From Billgrantia lactosivorans (GTDB taxonomy: Bacteria; Pseudomonadota; Gammaproteobacteria; Pseudomonadales; Halomonadaceae), in the NCBI RefSeq assembly GCF_003254665.1, contig NZ_QHGY01000001.1:806001-870000 (forward strand): a stretch of DNA of 64,000 nucleotides, in the 5' to 3' direction. Shown one piece after another: positions 8,901-16,961 of this stretch. A program made the translations under genes and the position numbers. The stretch's first letter is position 1, and every line of letters starts with the position of its first letter. Below the pieces are notes generated by a model. That model was not told the DNA's origin. It ran no database searches and was given only the letters and a program-made list of their open reading frames with translations.

Positions 8901-9060
8901 GTTTGCCTGGGTCGGCAGCGCCGCCTTCAGCGGCACCGCCGGCGAGCTGCGCAGCGAAGGCGGCCTGCTCCAGGGCGACGTCAACGGCGACGGCGTCGTC
9001 GACCTGCAGATCGATGTCCTGGGTGTCGACGGCCTGCGCGCCGAGGACTTCCTGCTGTAG
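5983..9060 (+). CDS. Secreted RTX protein with beta-helix domain and three CBM2-like modules
   Basis: Large acidic protein of 1025 residues, probably exported by a type I system because it has no signal peptide and ends in a Ca-binding RTX/serralysin-like region. Modules: CBM2-like 1 (about residues 5-105, SQWNGGFVMEIFITN, DVWNGT); right-handed beta-helix (about 135-495, opening VGPGITATELQALIDSAP); RTX nonapeptides (about 512-546, GGSGDDVLRGGLGNDLLHGG); Pro/Glu linker; CBM2-like 2 (653-758, SRWSGGYVLRVEVAN); CBM2-like 3 (782-888, KTWSGGYMSEVLVTN, DMWNGT); C-terminal RTX region (895-1025). The beta-helix plus RTX layout recalls secreted polysaccharide lyases and mannuronan epimerases, but no catalytic residues could be assigned. 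No type I secretion genes are in the window. Confidence 0.85.
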   Translation: MRPFIDASLSSQWNGGFVMEIFITNQGTQPIVDYRVEFSLDATVTDVWNGTIAGHDAGRYAIVDDDIANDIAPGETVSFKFKALGESGQMPGSLTVNGVAPELSPQAEMLLAAESLEPQPPEPSPFDEDGVATVGPGITATELQALIDSAPEGAVLRLAAGDYRFDQTITVSRADIALVGAGRGETRITFSNEALASGDAHGFLVEGTATRFAGYLGQDAAMGDNRLSLRADHGLQVGDTVRIWQDNTQAYFDEIGDTSWQKLNAPLRTSMAKVVSVDGGTVTLDRGLHFDFDGGEAKVQRFDALENVTLQGFTLGYELGAPDKASFSNSLAELTGYQAIKLNGTVGARVVDIEVLDGPSTAFEFALSLDLHADSLGAHGAFNKGGGGNGYAYELRESYDGTLSNLEDSGMRHSVLFASWRSSVGNDIHVKATDRDINFHGGQDHGNTVHVERSIRDAEADGLSPVVWYNSGGETFGAITEAGANQIVFDYAIGTRRDDLILGTDNGVYLDGALGHDTLIGGSGDDVLRGGLGNDLLHGGAGFDVAHMEQGYSAYEIHFNDDGSALLSSAGEDDLLIDVERVLFTDGAVLDIVSRSVSLGEAPSVPTPEEILADPAPGTGTDTPLPEEEAATGAPEESTPEPDSPLPEAGEPALDASGFDLGLTVASRWSGGYVLRVEVANHTAIDVASPEIAFTLPAEITTFYGATLLEQNGDAYRVAYDGSDTLKAGGVMRFSFKAYAPVSELPTSLALNGTELTLDPTALVAGEAADPALVEALTPAPTAADFLDIASNVTKTWSGGYMSEVLVTNTADVVIEMPSVSFSLPGSITDMWNGTYTATEEGYAVAATGGATTLDPGETWRISYKVRDDSQALPEGLAAEGKLAGTPTVELDGQIGTEGDDTLLGTAEADVLYGGLGGDSLTGGEGGDRFVYLSTYESTAFESDIIVDFERGEGDLIDLSGIDADLASDGAQAFAWVGSAAFSGTAGELRSEGGLLQGDVNGDGVVDLQIDVLGVDGLRAEDFLL

Positions 9061-9093
9061 GCGACATTTTTCCACATTCCACCCCGCCCCCCA

Positions 9094-9118
9094 CGCCCGG
9101 CCACGTGCCGGGCGTTTT
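9094..9118 (+). terminator. Rho-independent terminator after the RTX protein gene
   Basis: Perfect 8-bp GC stem CGCCCGGC / GCCGGGCG with a 5-nt loop followed by TTTT, 34 bp after the stop codon. Confidence 0.88.
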
Positions 9119-9159
9119 CATGCCAGATTGATCAGGATGCGCAGGCCGCCCAAATAAAC

Positions 9160-9178
9160 GCCAATACGTCTCATTGAT
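9160..9178. promoter_or_regulatory. Weak Fur-box candidate upstream of the AraC-family gene
   Basis: The minus-strand alignment matches the Fur consensus at only 10 of 19 positions (core CAATGAGA). It lies 57 bp before the regulator start. PchR-type regulators are commonly Fur-repressed, which makes the position plausible, but the match alone is poor. Confidence 0.35.
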
Positions 9179-9234
9179 ATTCGTCCCGGGCCTGCTATGC
9201 TGGCTTCCCGCTGTGCGCGCGAGACCTGCCCCCG

Positions 9235-10176
9235 ATGAACCTGCCGAGCGACGGCATCCAGCATCACACGCCCTGTGACCTCCGGCGCTATGGCGAGCGC
9301 TACGGCATCGATTACCGGTTTCCTTCGCTGCCCCCCAAGGGCTTGCGCCGGGTACCGGTACTGCGCGGGCGCATCCAGGAGTTCGTCCCCGGGCGCGGCA
9401 TGCAGGTGGTGGCGTCGGACATCGAGGTGCTGCAGCGCTACGATTCGCACTCCCGTCGCGCCGCGCCTCTATCGATCATCGTCATGCTGGAGGGACACGC
9501 CGAAGTCGGGCTGGGGAGCCAACGCCTTGGTCTCGCCGCCGGCACGGCCCTGAGCGTGAGGCTGAACGACCGCGAGGGTCTGCAGGCCATGCAGCCACCC
9601 AACCAGCGCATCCGGGCCCTCACCCTGGCCCTGGACGCATCGCGCCTGACCGATGCGCTGGGCGGCAAGCGGCCAGTGGCGAACTCCAGCCTGCATGCCT
9701 GGCCGCTGCCAGCCGGACTTCAACACATGCTGGAGCATGCCTTGAGCAGTCCGCTCGCCGGCATCGCCATGCGCCTGCTGTGGGAGGGGCTTGCGCTGCA
9801 GCTGCTGGCCCATGGCCTGCCGCCGGGCCTCATGGAACCAGCCTCTCGTGTCTCCCCTGGGGAACGGCAGCGCCTGGAGCGGGTCCGCGAACGGCTGCAG
9901 GCCTACCCGGGACACCCGCACAGCCTGGCGGCGCTGGCCGAACTCGCCGCGATGAGCCCGGCCACCCTGCGTCGCAAGTTTCCGGCGACCTATGGCTGCA
10001 GCGTCTTCGATTACCTGCGTGAGCAACGACTGGAACTCGCACGTGCCAGGCTGCTGCAAGGTCATACGGTCGAGCAGGCCGCACGGTGCGCGGGCTACCG
10101 CCACGCCAGCAATTTCACCACCGCTTTTCGACAGCGCTACGGCTACCCACCGAGCGCCCTGCCGCGCGCCACCTGA
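9235..10176 (+). CDS. PchR-like AraC-family transcriptional regulator of siderophore genes
   Basis: A 313-residue DNA-binding protein. The C-terminal 95 residues (about 217-310) form the two-helix-turn-helix AraC domain: SLAALAELAAMSPATLRRKF, VFDYLREQRLELARARLLQG, and the family end signature ASNFTTAFRQRYGYPPSAL. The N-terminal half resembles the ligand-binding part of PchR-type regulators, which bind a ferric siderophore and activate the cognate receptor and biosynthesis genes. It is encoded 101 bp upstream of a TonB-dependent siderophore receptor in the same direction, the usual PchR/FptA-like pairing. The inducer is probably the siderophore made or used by this locus. Confidence 0.87.
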   Translation: MNLPSDGIQHHTPCDLRRYGERYGIDYRFPSLPPKGLRRVPVLRGRIQEFVPGRGMQVVASDIEVLQRYDSHSRRAAPLSIIVMLEGHAEVGLGSQRLGLAAGTALSVRLNDREGLQAMQPPNQRIRALTLALDASRLTDALGGKRPVANSSLHAWPLPAGLQHMLEHALSSPLAGIAMRLLWEGLALQLLAHGLPPGLMEPASRVSPGERQRLERVRERLQAYPGHPHSLAALAELAAMSPATLRRKFPATYGCSVFDYLREQRLELARARLLQGHTVEQAARCAGYRHASNFTTAFRQRYGYPPSALPRAT

Positions 10177-10229
10177 GCGCCATGAAGAGAAAGTTGAGCG
10201 CGCCGCACAGGGCGACGCCTCAATGAATA

Positions 10230-10248
10230 TGGAATAATTATCATTACC
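10230..10248. promoter_or_regulatory. Fur box upstream of the first receptor gene
   Basis: 13 of 19 matches to the Fur consensus (ATAATTATCATTA core) in an AT-rich island of otherwise GC-rich DNA, 29 bp before the receptor start codon. Confidence 0.65.
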
Positions 10249-10277
10249 CAATGATATTAATCCGCAGAGGAACCGGC

Positions 10278-12380
10278 ATGCTCACACCCCGTCCCCTGGC
10301 ACTGGCCATCTCGCTTGTGTCCGCCCTCGTCGTGGCCAATGCCCAGGCTCAGCAGCCACAGGCTGAGAATAACGATACGCTGGATACCCTGACCGTTACC
10401 GGCCAGGCGGCAACCAAGACCAAGACGCCGTTCAACGAAACGCCCCAGGCCACTTCCACCCTCGAACGCGAGGAGTGGGAGCGTCGTGGTGCGCGCACGG
10501 TGCAACGTGCCCTGGACTACAGCCCGGGCGTCTTCACCAACCAGATCGGCGCATCCAATCGCTTCGACTACCTGGTGCTGCGCGGTTTCTCCGACGGCAG
10601 CCTGAGCAACGCGTTTCTCGATGGCCTCAAGCTGATGGGCGATGCCAACTCGCACAGCTCGATGACCATCGACCCCTGGTTCCTGGAGAATATCGAGGTG
10701 GTACGCGGGCCCGCCTCCGTTCTCTATGGCCAGGCATCGCCGGGAGGCGTCGTCGCCCTCACCAGCAAGCGCCCCCGATTCCAGCAAGGCGGCGAGCTGC
10801 GCCTCTCCGCAGGCAACAACGCCCAGCGCAGCGCCGCCTTCGACCTGACGGGGCCGCTGGGCGAGGAGCAGCGCGTCGCCTACCGCCTCGTCGGCCTGGC
10901 CAGGGCTGCGGATACCCAGTTCGGCCCGGTGGAAGAGGAGCGCTACGCCATCGCCCCCTCGCTGACCTGGGATGTTACGGACGCCACCAGCCTGACGCTC
11001 AAGGCCTATCTGCAGCAGGACCCGGAAGGCGGCTACCATGCCGGGCTGCCCTACGAGGGTACCGTGGTGGATCGCCACGGTCGGCGTATCGCCAATACCT
11101 TCTTCGAAGGGGAGGAGGAACACGACCAGTACCAACGTACCCAGCGCCTGCTCGGCTACGAGCTCGAGCACCGCTTCGGCAAGGCCTGGACCGGCCGCCA
11201 GCGCCTCAATTACCTCAGCTCCGACGTCGTGCTCAATCAGGTCTACGCCTTCGGCTGGGCTCCCGGCAGTGATACCGAGCTGACCCGCTACTACTCCGGC
11301 GCCGACGAGTCCCTGGAAGCCTGGACCTTGGACAACCAGCTCGAGGCCAACCTTGCCACCGGCTTCATCGATCATACCGTGCTGGTCGGGGCCGATTATC
11401 AGCGCCGCGACAATCGGGTTTCATGGCCCTCGGGCTGGTTCCCCAACATCGATGCCTTCGCCCCCCACTACGGCGCCGAGCCGCTCGCCTTCTTCGCACC
11501 GACTCGCGAGGATCACGAACTGCGCCAGACCGGTGTCTACCTGCAGGACCAGATGGCATTAGGGAATTGGCGCCTGACGTTGGGAGGACGTCATGACTGG
11601 GTCGATATCCGCAATACCAACCTCGATACCAACGATACCAGCGAGCTCGACGACACCCAGTTCAGCGGGCGTGCCGGCCTGCTCTACCTGTTCGACAACG
11701 GGGTTGCGCCATATATCAGTTATTCCACCGCCTTCACCCCAACCAGTTTCGTCGATGCCGAGGGCGACCTGCTGCCGCCGATGGAAGGCAAGCAGATCGA
11801 GGCTGGCATGAAGTATCAGCCGGCGGGGTCGAGGGATCGCTACAGCGTGGCGCTGTTCCAGATCAACCAGGAGAACGTGGCGACCAAGGAGCAGCCCACC
11901 GATCCCTACCGTGCCGTGGGCGAGATCCAGTCCGAGGGCGTTGAACTCGAGGCCCATGCCCACCTGACCGACAGGCTGCGCCTGCAGGCGAGCTACAGCC
12001 TTACCGACATCACCTACAAGCGCAGCGACGATGGCAACGAGGGCAACCGCGCCATCTACGCCCCGCGCCACCAGGCCAGCCTGTGGGGACACTATGCCTT
12101 CGACACGGGCATGCTCGCCGGCCTCGATGCCGGGCTCGGCGTGCGCCATTACGCCGATATCCAGGCCGATCGCGCCAACACCTTCGAGCTGCCGTCGTAC
12201 ACCCTGGTTGATGCCACCCTGGGCTATGACCTCGGCCGTCTTGGCCTCGACGGCATGAACGCACGCCTCAACGTCACCAACCTCACCGATGAAACGCATG
12301 TTGCCTCGTGCAACTCGCTGGAGTTCTGCTACTTCGGCGCCGAGCGCGGCGTGCTCGGCACGCTGAGCTACGCCTTCTGA
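10278..12380 (+). CDS. TonB-dependent siderophore receptor 1
   Basis: Outer-membrane gated channel of 700 residues. Signal peptide to about residue 25 (LALAISLVSALVVANAQA), TonB box DTLTVTG near residue 37, plug domain (VQRALDYSPGVFTN to GPASVLYGQASPGGVV), then a 22-strand barrel ending in the aromatic LSYAF. There is no N-terminal signalling domain, so it does not control a sigma/anti-sigma pair. It belongs to the FhuA/FoxA-type siderophore receptor family and has the cysteine pair of that group near the C-terminus (VASCNSLEFCYFG). The start at 10278 has AGAGGAA 6-7 nt upstream; the frame is open 27 nt further but without signal-peptide logic. Confidence 0.9.
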   Translation: MLTPRPLALAISLVSALVVANAQAQQPQAENNDTLDTLTVTGQAATKTKTPFNETPQATSTLEREEWERRGARTVQRALDYSPGVFTNQIGASNRFDYLVLRGFSDGSLSNAFLDGLKLMGDANSHSSMTIDPWFLENIEVVRGPASVLYGQASPGGVVALTSKRPRFQQGGELRLSAGNNAQRSAAFDLTGPLGEEQRVAYRLVGLARAADTQFGPVEEERYAIAPSLTWDVTDATSLTLKAYLQQDPEGGYHAGLPYEGTVVDRHGRRIANTFFEGEEEHDQYQRTQRLLGYELEHRFGKAWTGRQRLNYLSSDVVLNQVYAFGWAPGSDTELTRYYSGADESLEAWTLDNQLEANLATGFIDHTVLVGADYQRRDNRVSWPSGWFPNIDAFAPHYGAEPLAFFAPTREDHELRQTGVYLQDQMALGNWRLTLGGRHDWVDIRNTNLDTNDTSELDDTQFSGRAGLLYLFDNGVAPYISYSTAFTPTSFVDAEGDLLPPMEGKQIEAGMKYQPAGSRDRYSVALFQINQENVATKEQPTDPYRAVGEIQSEGVELEAHAHLTDRLRLQASYSLTDITYKRSDDGNEGNRAIYAPRHQASLWGHYAFDTGMLAGLDAGLGVRHYADIQADRANTFELPSYTLVDATLGYDLGRLGLDGMNARLNVTNLTDETHVASCNSLEFCYFGAERGVLGTLSYAF

Positions 12381-12396
12381 TCCGCCCCCGCAAAGC

Positions 12397-12437
12397 GGAA
12401 CGCGCTGTCGGCACAGGCCGGCAGCGCGTTCCTTTCG
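12397..12437. terminator. Bidirectional terminator between convergent receptor genes
   Basis: An 11-bp inverted repeat GGAACGCGCTG / CAGCGCGTTCC with a smaller inner stem, followed on the plus strand by TTTC. It sits in the 68-bp gap between the convergent receptor genes. Confidence 0.75.
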
Positions 12438-12448
12438 GTTCTGACGAA

Positions 12449-14521
12449 TTACCAGCGATAGCTGAGACTGCCGATCACACTGCGCGATTCGCCGTAGTAG
12501 CACCAGAAATCCGCCTCACAGGAGGCGACGTAGATTTCATCGGTGAGGTTGTTGACGTTGAGTTGCGCCCGCCAGTTGTCGTCGAAGTCGTAGGCGACCA
12601 TGGCATCGAACAGGGTGTAGTCGGGCGCCTCAAGCTCGCCCCCCACGCTGGAACCCACATGACGAATGCCACCTCCCAGCCGTAGACCGTCGAGTGCCCC
12701 CTGGGTAAACGCATAATCCACCCACGTGGAGGCCTGGTGACGTGGTACCAGATCTCTGCGCCGATCTTCCTCGGTGCGCGCATCGGTGTAGGTATACGCG
12801 GCGGTGAGGCGCAGTTCCTCGCTCAACTGTACACGGCCCTCCAGTTCGACGCCTTGGGAGCGCTGCTCGCCCTCTTGCACTTGGAAACCACCCGGTGAAG
12901 TCACGAGGCCGTTGCTCTCCTCGAGGTCGAACACAGCCACGGTGATGTAGCCATCCCATTCTACCGGGGCGAATTTCACTCCGAGTTCCCACTGCTCCCC
13001 CTCGCGGGGTTCGTAGAGGGCACCCGTATCGTCTACACGCCCCAGCGGATCGAAGGATTCGGTATAGCTCAGGTAGGTGTTGATGCCCCCATCGCCCAGG
13101 TACATCACCCCACCGCTCCAGGAGAGGTGATTGTCGTCAGAGCGTTCCGTCAGCTCGGCAGTGCGGTTGGCATTCTCGGTCTCCGCCTGGTCGTAGCGCA
13201 CCCCGCCCAGCAGTACCCATCGGTCGTCCAAGCGCAATTGGTTCTGCAGATAAACGCCGGTCTGCTGCTTGTCGATATCGCGCTGAACTCGCTGACTGTC
13301 GTCGATGGGCGTGAAGCTGCCATAGACCGGGTCGAAGACGTCGATGGTGCCGAAAGCGAAGTTGTCGGCTTCCTGCCCCCTGAGTTCGAGGTCCTGGTAG
13401 TCGATGCCAAGCAGCAGCGTGTTCTCGTACCCATCTCCGAACCAGTTGCCGAGCAAACGGTTGTCCACCGTCCAGCTGTGGATGTCACCATCACGGTGCG
13501 TATGGCCTTGCCCCGCTTCTCGCGCCCCGATCATGCCCAGCGCATAACTGCTGCGCAGCAGCAAGTCCAACTCGCTGTAGCGCAGGTTCTGCTCGAAGCG
13601 CCAGATGTCGTCGAACCAGTGCTCCAGTTCGTAGCCCAGGGCCCACTGAGTACGCTCGTTCGTATCGTAGTCGGGCTGGCTGAGATTGGTCGGACGCTCG
13701 ATCTTGCCGAAGGGAGTGTCCTGAAGGGTTCCGTAGGGTGGCTTGAAAGGGTTGACGGGCACTCCATCGTCTTTCTGCACGCTGGAAAGCAGTGTCAGAG
13801 TGGTGTCTTCGCCGATATCCACCGCCAGGCTCGGGGCAAAGTAGTAGCGCTCGTTGCCGGTGTGGTCGAGATCTCCATCGCGCTCCTTCCAGGTACCAAC
13901 CAGCCGGTACCGGATGTCCCCCGTCTCGCTGACGGGCCCTGAGCTGTCGACGCCGACCTGGCGATGGTCGCGGTTGCCTAGCTGCAGGTCGAAGCGTCCC
14001 TGGGGTTCGTCCGTGGGGCGCTTGCTCACCGCGTTGATCAACCCACCGGGAGGCGCCTCGCCGTAGAGAATCGACGAGGGTCCCTTGAAAACCTCTACCC
14101 TCTCCAGCCCGTAGGGCTCCGGCAACCACTGGTAGAAGCCCTCGCGATAGAGACGCAGGCCATCCTGATAGGTGGAGTGATTGAAGCCACGCACCTTGAG
14201 CCAGTCGGTGTCGTTGTCCGAACCGTAGTGGCCGGAAAGCACACCGGCACGGTAGCGAAAGGTTTCGTCGAGCTGTTGCACGTTGCGCGTCTCGAGTTCC
14301 TCACGATCGACCAGCGAGACGGGACGCGGTGTCTCGACCAACGGCGTCGCCACCTTCAGTGCCGTGCCCACCACCACCAGGGTATCCGTTTCGACGGCAT
14401 CCTCGGCGGCAAGCGCCGGGGTCGGCAGACCCACCAGGGCACTGCCGAGCGTGAGACCGATGGTTTGACGAACCGCCCTGGACAGGACGGTAGGGTGGAG
14501 CGTACGAGCTACGGCTGACAT
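12449..14521 (-). CDS. TonB-dependent siderophore receptor 2
   Basis: Outer-membrane receptor of 690 residues. Twin-basic-free signal peptide (SRAVRQTIGLTLGSALVG, cleavage near ALAAED), TonB box TLVVVG, plug domain (LDETFRYRAGVLSG, GPSSILYGEAPPGGLINAVSKRP) and barrel ending LSYRW. It shares with receptor 1 the C-terminal pattern VASC-x5-CYYG, so the two are paralogues of one receptor family, arranged tail to tail. The ATG at 14521 is preceded by AAGAGG; an in-frame ATG at 14575 would add 18 residues ahead of a clear signal peptide and is less likely. Substrate unknown; a hydroxamate or xenosiderophore is possible. Confidence 0.9.
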   Translation of the reverse strand: MSAVARTLHPTVLSRAVRQTIGLTLGSALVGLPTPALAAEDAVETDTLVVVGTALKVATPLVETPRPVSLVDREELETRNVQQLDETFRYRAGVLSGHYGSDNDTDWLKVRGFNHSTYQDGLRLYREGFYQWLPEPYGLERVEVFKGPSSILYGEAPPGGLINAVSKRPTDEPQGRFDLQLGNRDHRQVGVDSSGPVSETGDIRYRLVGTWKERDGDLDHTGNERYYFAPSLAVDIGEDTTLTLLSSVQKDDGVPVNPFKPPYGTLQDTPFGKIERPTNLSQPDYDTNERTQWALGYELEHWFDDIWRFEQNLRYSELDLLLRSSYALGMIGAREAGQGHTHRDGDIHSWTVDNRLLGNWFGDGYENTLLLGIDYQDLELRGQEADNFAFGTIDVFDPVYGSFTPIDDSQRVQRDIDKQQTGVYLQNQLRLDDRWVLLGGVRYDQAETENANRTAELTERSDDNHLSWSGGVMYLGDGGINTYLSYTESFDPLGRVDDTGALYEPREGEQWELGVKFAPVEWDGYITVAVFDLEESNGLVTSPGGFQVQEGEQRSQGVELEGRVQLSEELRLTAAYTYTDARTEEDRRRDLVPRHQASTWVDYAFTQGALDGLRLGGGIRHVGSSVGGELEAPDYTLFDAMVAYDFDDNWRAQLNVNNLTDEIYVASCEADFWCYYGESRSVIGSLSYRW

Positions 14522-14577
14522 GGGATGCCTCTTGGCTAGGTGTTGGCGGAATGGCGATGCGCCGCTTAGAAGCATTT

Positions 14578-14596
14578 TACAATCATTCTCATTACG
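14578..14596. promoter_or_regulatory. Fur box in front of receptor 2
   Basis: 12 of 19 matches to the Fur consensus on the plus-strand reading (AATCATTCTCATTA core), 57 bp upstream of the minus-strand receptor start. Confidence 0.65.
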
Positions 14597-14643
14597 TTTA
14601 GCAACAATAAATGACTCGGCATGCCGACTGGTTTGAAATCACA

Positions 14644-14662
14644 AATAATAAGAATTATCATT
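14644..14662. promoter_or_regulatory. Fur box in front of receptor 3
   Basis: 13 of 19 matches (AATAATAAGAATTATCATT), 78 bp upstream of the plus-strand receptor start. Together with the box at 14578 it places a pair of Fur sites between the two divergent receptors. Confidence 0.68.
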
Positions 14663-14740
14663 CGCTGCGCTTCGTCACGGATCCGCACGCTCGCGCAGGG
14701 CGAAGCACTAGCCCAACCACAAGCAAGGGAACGACTTCCG

Positions 14741-16876
14741 ATGACACAAAAGACGCATATCGCCTGGCTGGCGCCAGTGGTGCTCGGCTCCACCCTGCCA
14801 GGGCTGGCTTTCGGCCAGGCCGGGACCGACGAGCCCGGCGCCTCGTCGGACCTCTCCCCGCTGGTCGTGACCGCCACCCGCAACCGCAGCCAGGCAGGCG
14901 AGACGCCCCAGAAGGTCACCGTGATCAACCGCGAGCAGATCGAGCAGCAGCTCGCCTTCACCAGCGATCGCGGGCAAATCCTGGGCAACCTGATCCCCGG
15001 CTACTCTGCCAGCCGGCAGAAAATGACCAACTCCGGCGAGACCTTCCGCGGGCGGGCTCCGCTCTACATGATCGATGGCATCCCCCAATCGACCCCCATC
15101 CGACCCGGGGCGCGCGACGGCTATACCATCGACCTCGATATGGTCGAGAGGATCGAAGTCCTGCATGGCGCCAGCGCGGAGCATGGCCTGGGCGCCACCG
15201 GCGGCATCATCAACTTCGTGACTCGCAGGGCAGAACCCGGCGAACTCAATCAGTCTGCCGCGGCGAGCCTCACCACCGACGATGAATTCGACTCCGAAGG
15301 CTTCGGCCACAAGCTCCGTTATCACATCAACGGCCAGAGAGACCGGTGGGATTACCTCGCCGCGGTGACACGCCAGGAGCAAGGTGTATTTCGTGACGGC
15401 GACGGGCGACGCATCGGTGTCGACAACACCCAAGGCGAAATCCAGGATTCCACCTCTTACAACCTCTTCGCCCGACTCGGGTACTGGCTGGATGACGACC
15501 AGAACCTGGAGGTTGCGCTGAATCACTTCAACCTGGAGAACCAGGGCGACTACGAGTCCGTGGATGGTGATCGAAGCCGCGGCATCACCACCACGGCTCG
15601 CCGCGGCAGCCCGCCAGGCGACCCCGCCTACAACGAATCCACGACGGCCAGCCTGTCGTATTCACATGCCGACTGGTTCGGCAACGAACTGGATGCCAAG
15701 CTGTATCGCCAGCGCTTCGAGGGGCAATATGGCGGCGCCAGCATCATCCCGACGTTTCAGGATCCCGCCATTGCCCCGGTCGGCACGCTGATCGACCAGT
15801 CGCGCAACGAGTCGGACAAGCTCGGTGCCAAGTTGACCCTCACTCGCAGCGGCCTGCTCGACGATCGTCTCAGCCTCACCACGGGCCTCGACCTGCTGCA
15901 GGACGACACCCAGCAGGTGTTGACCCAGACCGATCGTCAATGGGTACCGGAGACGCAATTCCGCAACGCCGCTCTCTTCGTGCAGGGCAGCTTCGACCTG
16001 ACCGAGTCCTTGACCCTGCACTCCGGCGTGCGCCAGGAGTACGCCGAACTGGATGTGGATACCTACCAGACCATCGCCTCGGCCAACGGCGTTACGGTCG
16101 AAGGCGGCAAGCCCAGCTTCGACGAGACGCTCTACAACTTCGGTGCCGTTTACCAGGTCACCGACTGGGCGCAGCTGTTCGCCAACTACTCCGAAGGCTT
16201 CGGCCTGCCCGATGTTGGCCGTGTCCTGCGTGGCGTCGACGAACCCGGCGATGTCGATACGCTTTTCGAACTCGAGCCCATCGTCACTGACAACCGCGAG
16301 ATCGGTACACGCCTGCAGTGGGACCGGCTGAGCGCCGAGCTGAGCTACTACGAATCCGATTCGGAGCTGGGAGAGCGCCTGTCGGAGGAAGGCGGTACCT
16401 TCGTCAGCAACCGCGAGAAGACCGAGATCCGCGGCGTCGAGCTCAGCGGCGAGCTGGCGCTCAACGAAGCCCACGACCTGCACGCCTCCTACGCCTGGAG
16501 CGAGGGCGAGGCCGATAGTGACGGGGATGGTCGCGTCGACAGCGAACTCGGTGGGCTCAATATCGCCCCGGAGCGTCTGACCCTGGGCTGGAATGCCCGC
16601 TGGAATGAAGAGCTGAGCAGTTTCGTCCAGTTCAGCCACTACTTCGATTCGAGTTTCGACGACCAGCCGGAGAATCTCGACGAATTCGAAGGCTACAGCC
16701 TGGTAGATGCCGCCGTGACCTATCGGCTCCCGGTCGGCAGGGTGAGCGCAGGTATCGATAACCTGCTGGACGAACAGTACGTCACCTATTACTCCCAGAC
16801 CGCCCGCGACGGCGATGCCCAGTACTTCGCCGGCCGCGGTCGCACCTTCACCCTCGGCTATCAGCTGGACTTCTGA
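14741..16876 (+). CDS. TonB-dependent receptor 3, aerobactin/carboxylate-siderophore receptor type
   Basis: Outer-membrane receptor of 711 residues with a signal peptide to about residue 25, TonB box region LSPLVVTATRNRSQAGETPQ, plug domain (LGNLIPGYSASRQKMTNSGE, FRGRAPLYMIDG, VERIEVLHGASAEHGLGATG) and barrel ending LGYQLDF. The plug and the C-terminal part (DEQYVTYYSQTA) resemble the IutA/RhtA family for citrate-based siderophores, unlike the two neighbouring receptors. It is therefore the best candidate for the siderophore made by the adjacent synthetase operon; this is inference. The frame is open from 14621, but the ATG at 14741 begins the signal peptide. A terminator follows. Confidence 0.9.
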   Translation: MTQKTHIAWLAPVVLGSTLPGLAFGQAGTDEPGASSDLSPLVVTATRNRSQAGETPQKVTVINREQIEQQLAFTSDRGQILGNLIPGYSASRQKMTNSGETFRGRAPLYMIDGIPQSTPIRPGARDGYTIDLDMVERIEVLHGASAEHGLGATGGIINFVTRRAEPGELNQSAAASLTTDDEFDSEGFGHKLRYHINGQRDRWDYLAAVTRQEQGVFRDGDGRRIGVDNTQGEIQDSTSYNLFARLGYWLDDDQNLEVALNHFNLENQGDYESVDGDRSRGITTTARRGSPPGDPAYNESTTASLSYSHADWFGNELDAKLYRQRFEGQYGGASIIPTFQDPAIAPVGTLIDQSRNESDKLGAKLTLTRSGLLDDRLSLTTGLDLLQDDTQQVLTQTDRQWVPETQFRNAALFVQGSFDLTESLTLHSGVRQEYAELDVDTYQTIASANGVTVEGGKPSFDETLYNFGAVYQVTDWAQLFANYSEGFGLPDVGRVLRGVDEPGDVDTLFELEPIVTDNREIGTRLQWDRLSAELSYYESDSELGERLSEEGGTFVSNREKTEIRGVELSGELALNEAHDLHASYAWSEGEADSDGDGRVDSELGGLNIAPERLTLGWNARWNEELSSFVQFSHYFDSSFDDQPENLDEFEGYSLVDAAVTYRLPVGRVSAGIDNLLDEQYVTYYSQTARDGDAQYFAGRGRTFTLGYQLDF

Positions 16877-16909
16877 TCCGCGGCCTGACACGGACCTGGC
16901 TTGCTGCTT

Positions 16910-16936
16910 GGCGGCGCCCTCGGGCGCCGCCTTTTT
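16910..16936 (+). terminator. Rho-independent terminator after receptor 3
   Basis: Perfect 10-bp stem GGCGGCGCCC / GGGCGCCGCC with a 2-nt loop, followed by TTTTT, 33 bp after the stop. Confidence 0.92.
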
Positions 16937-16961
16937 CGTCGTTACCTTTCTTCCTTTACCC

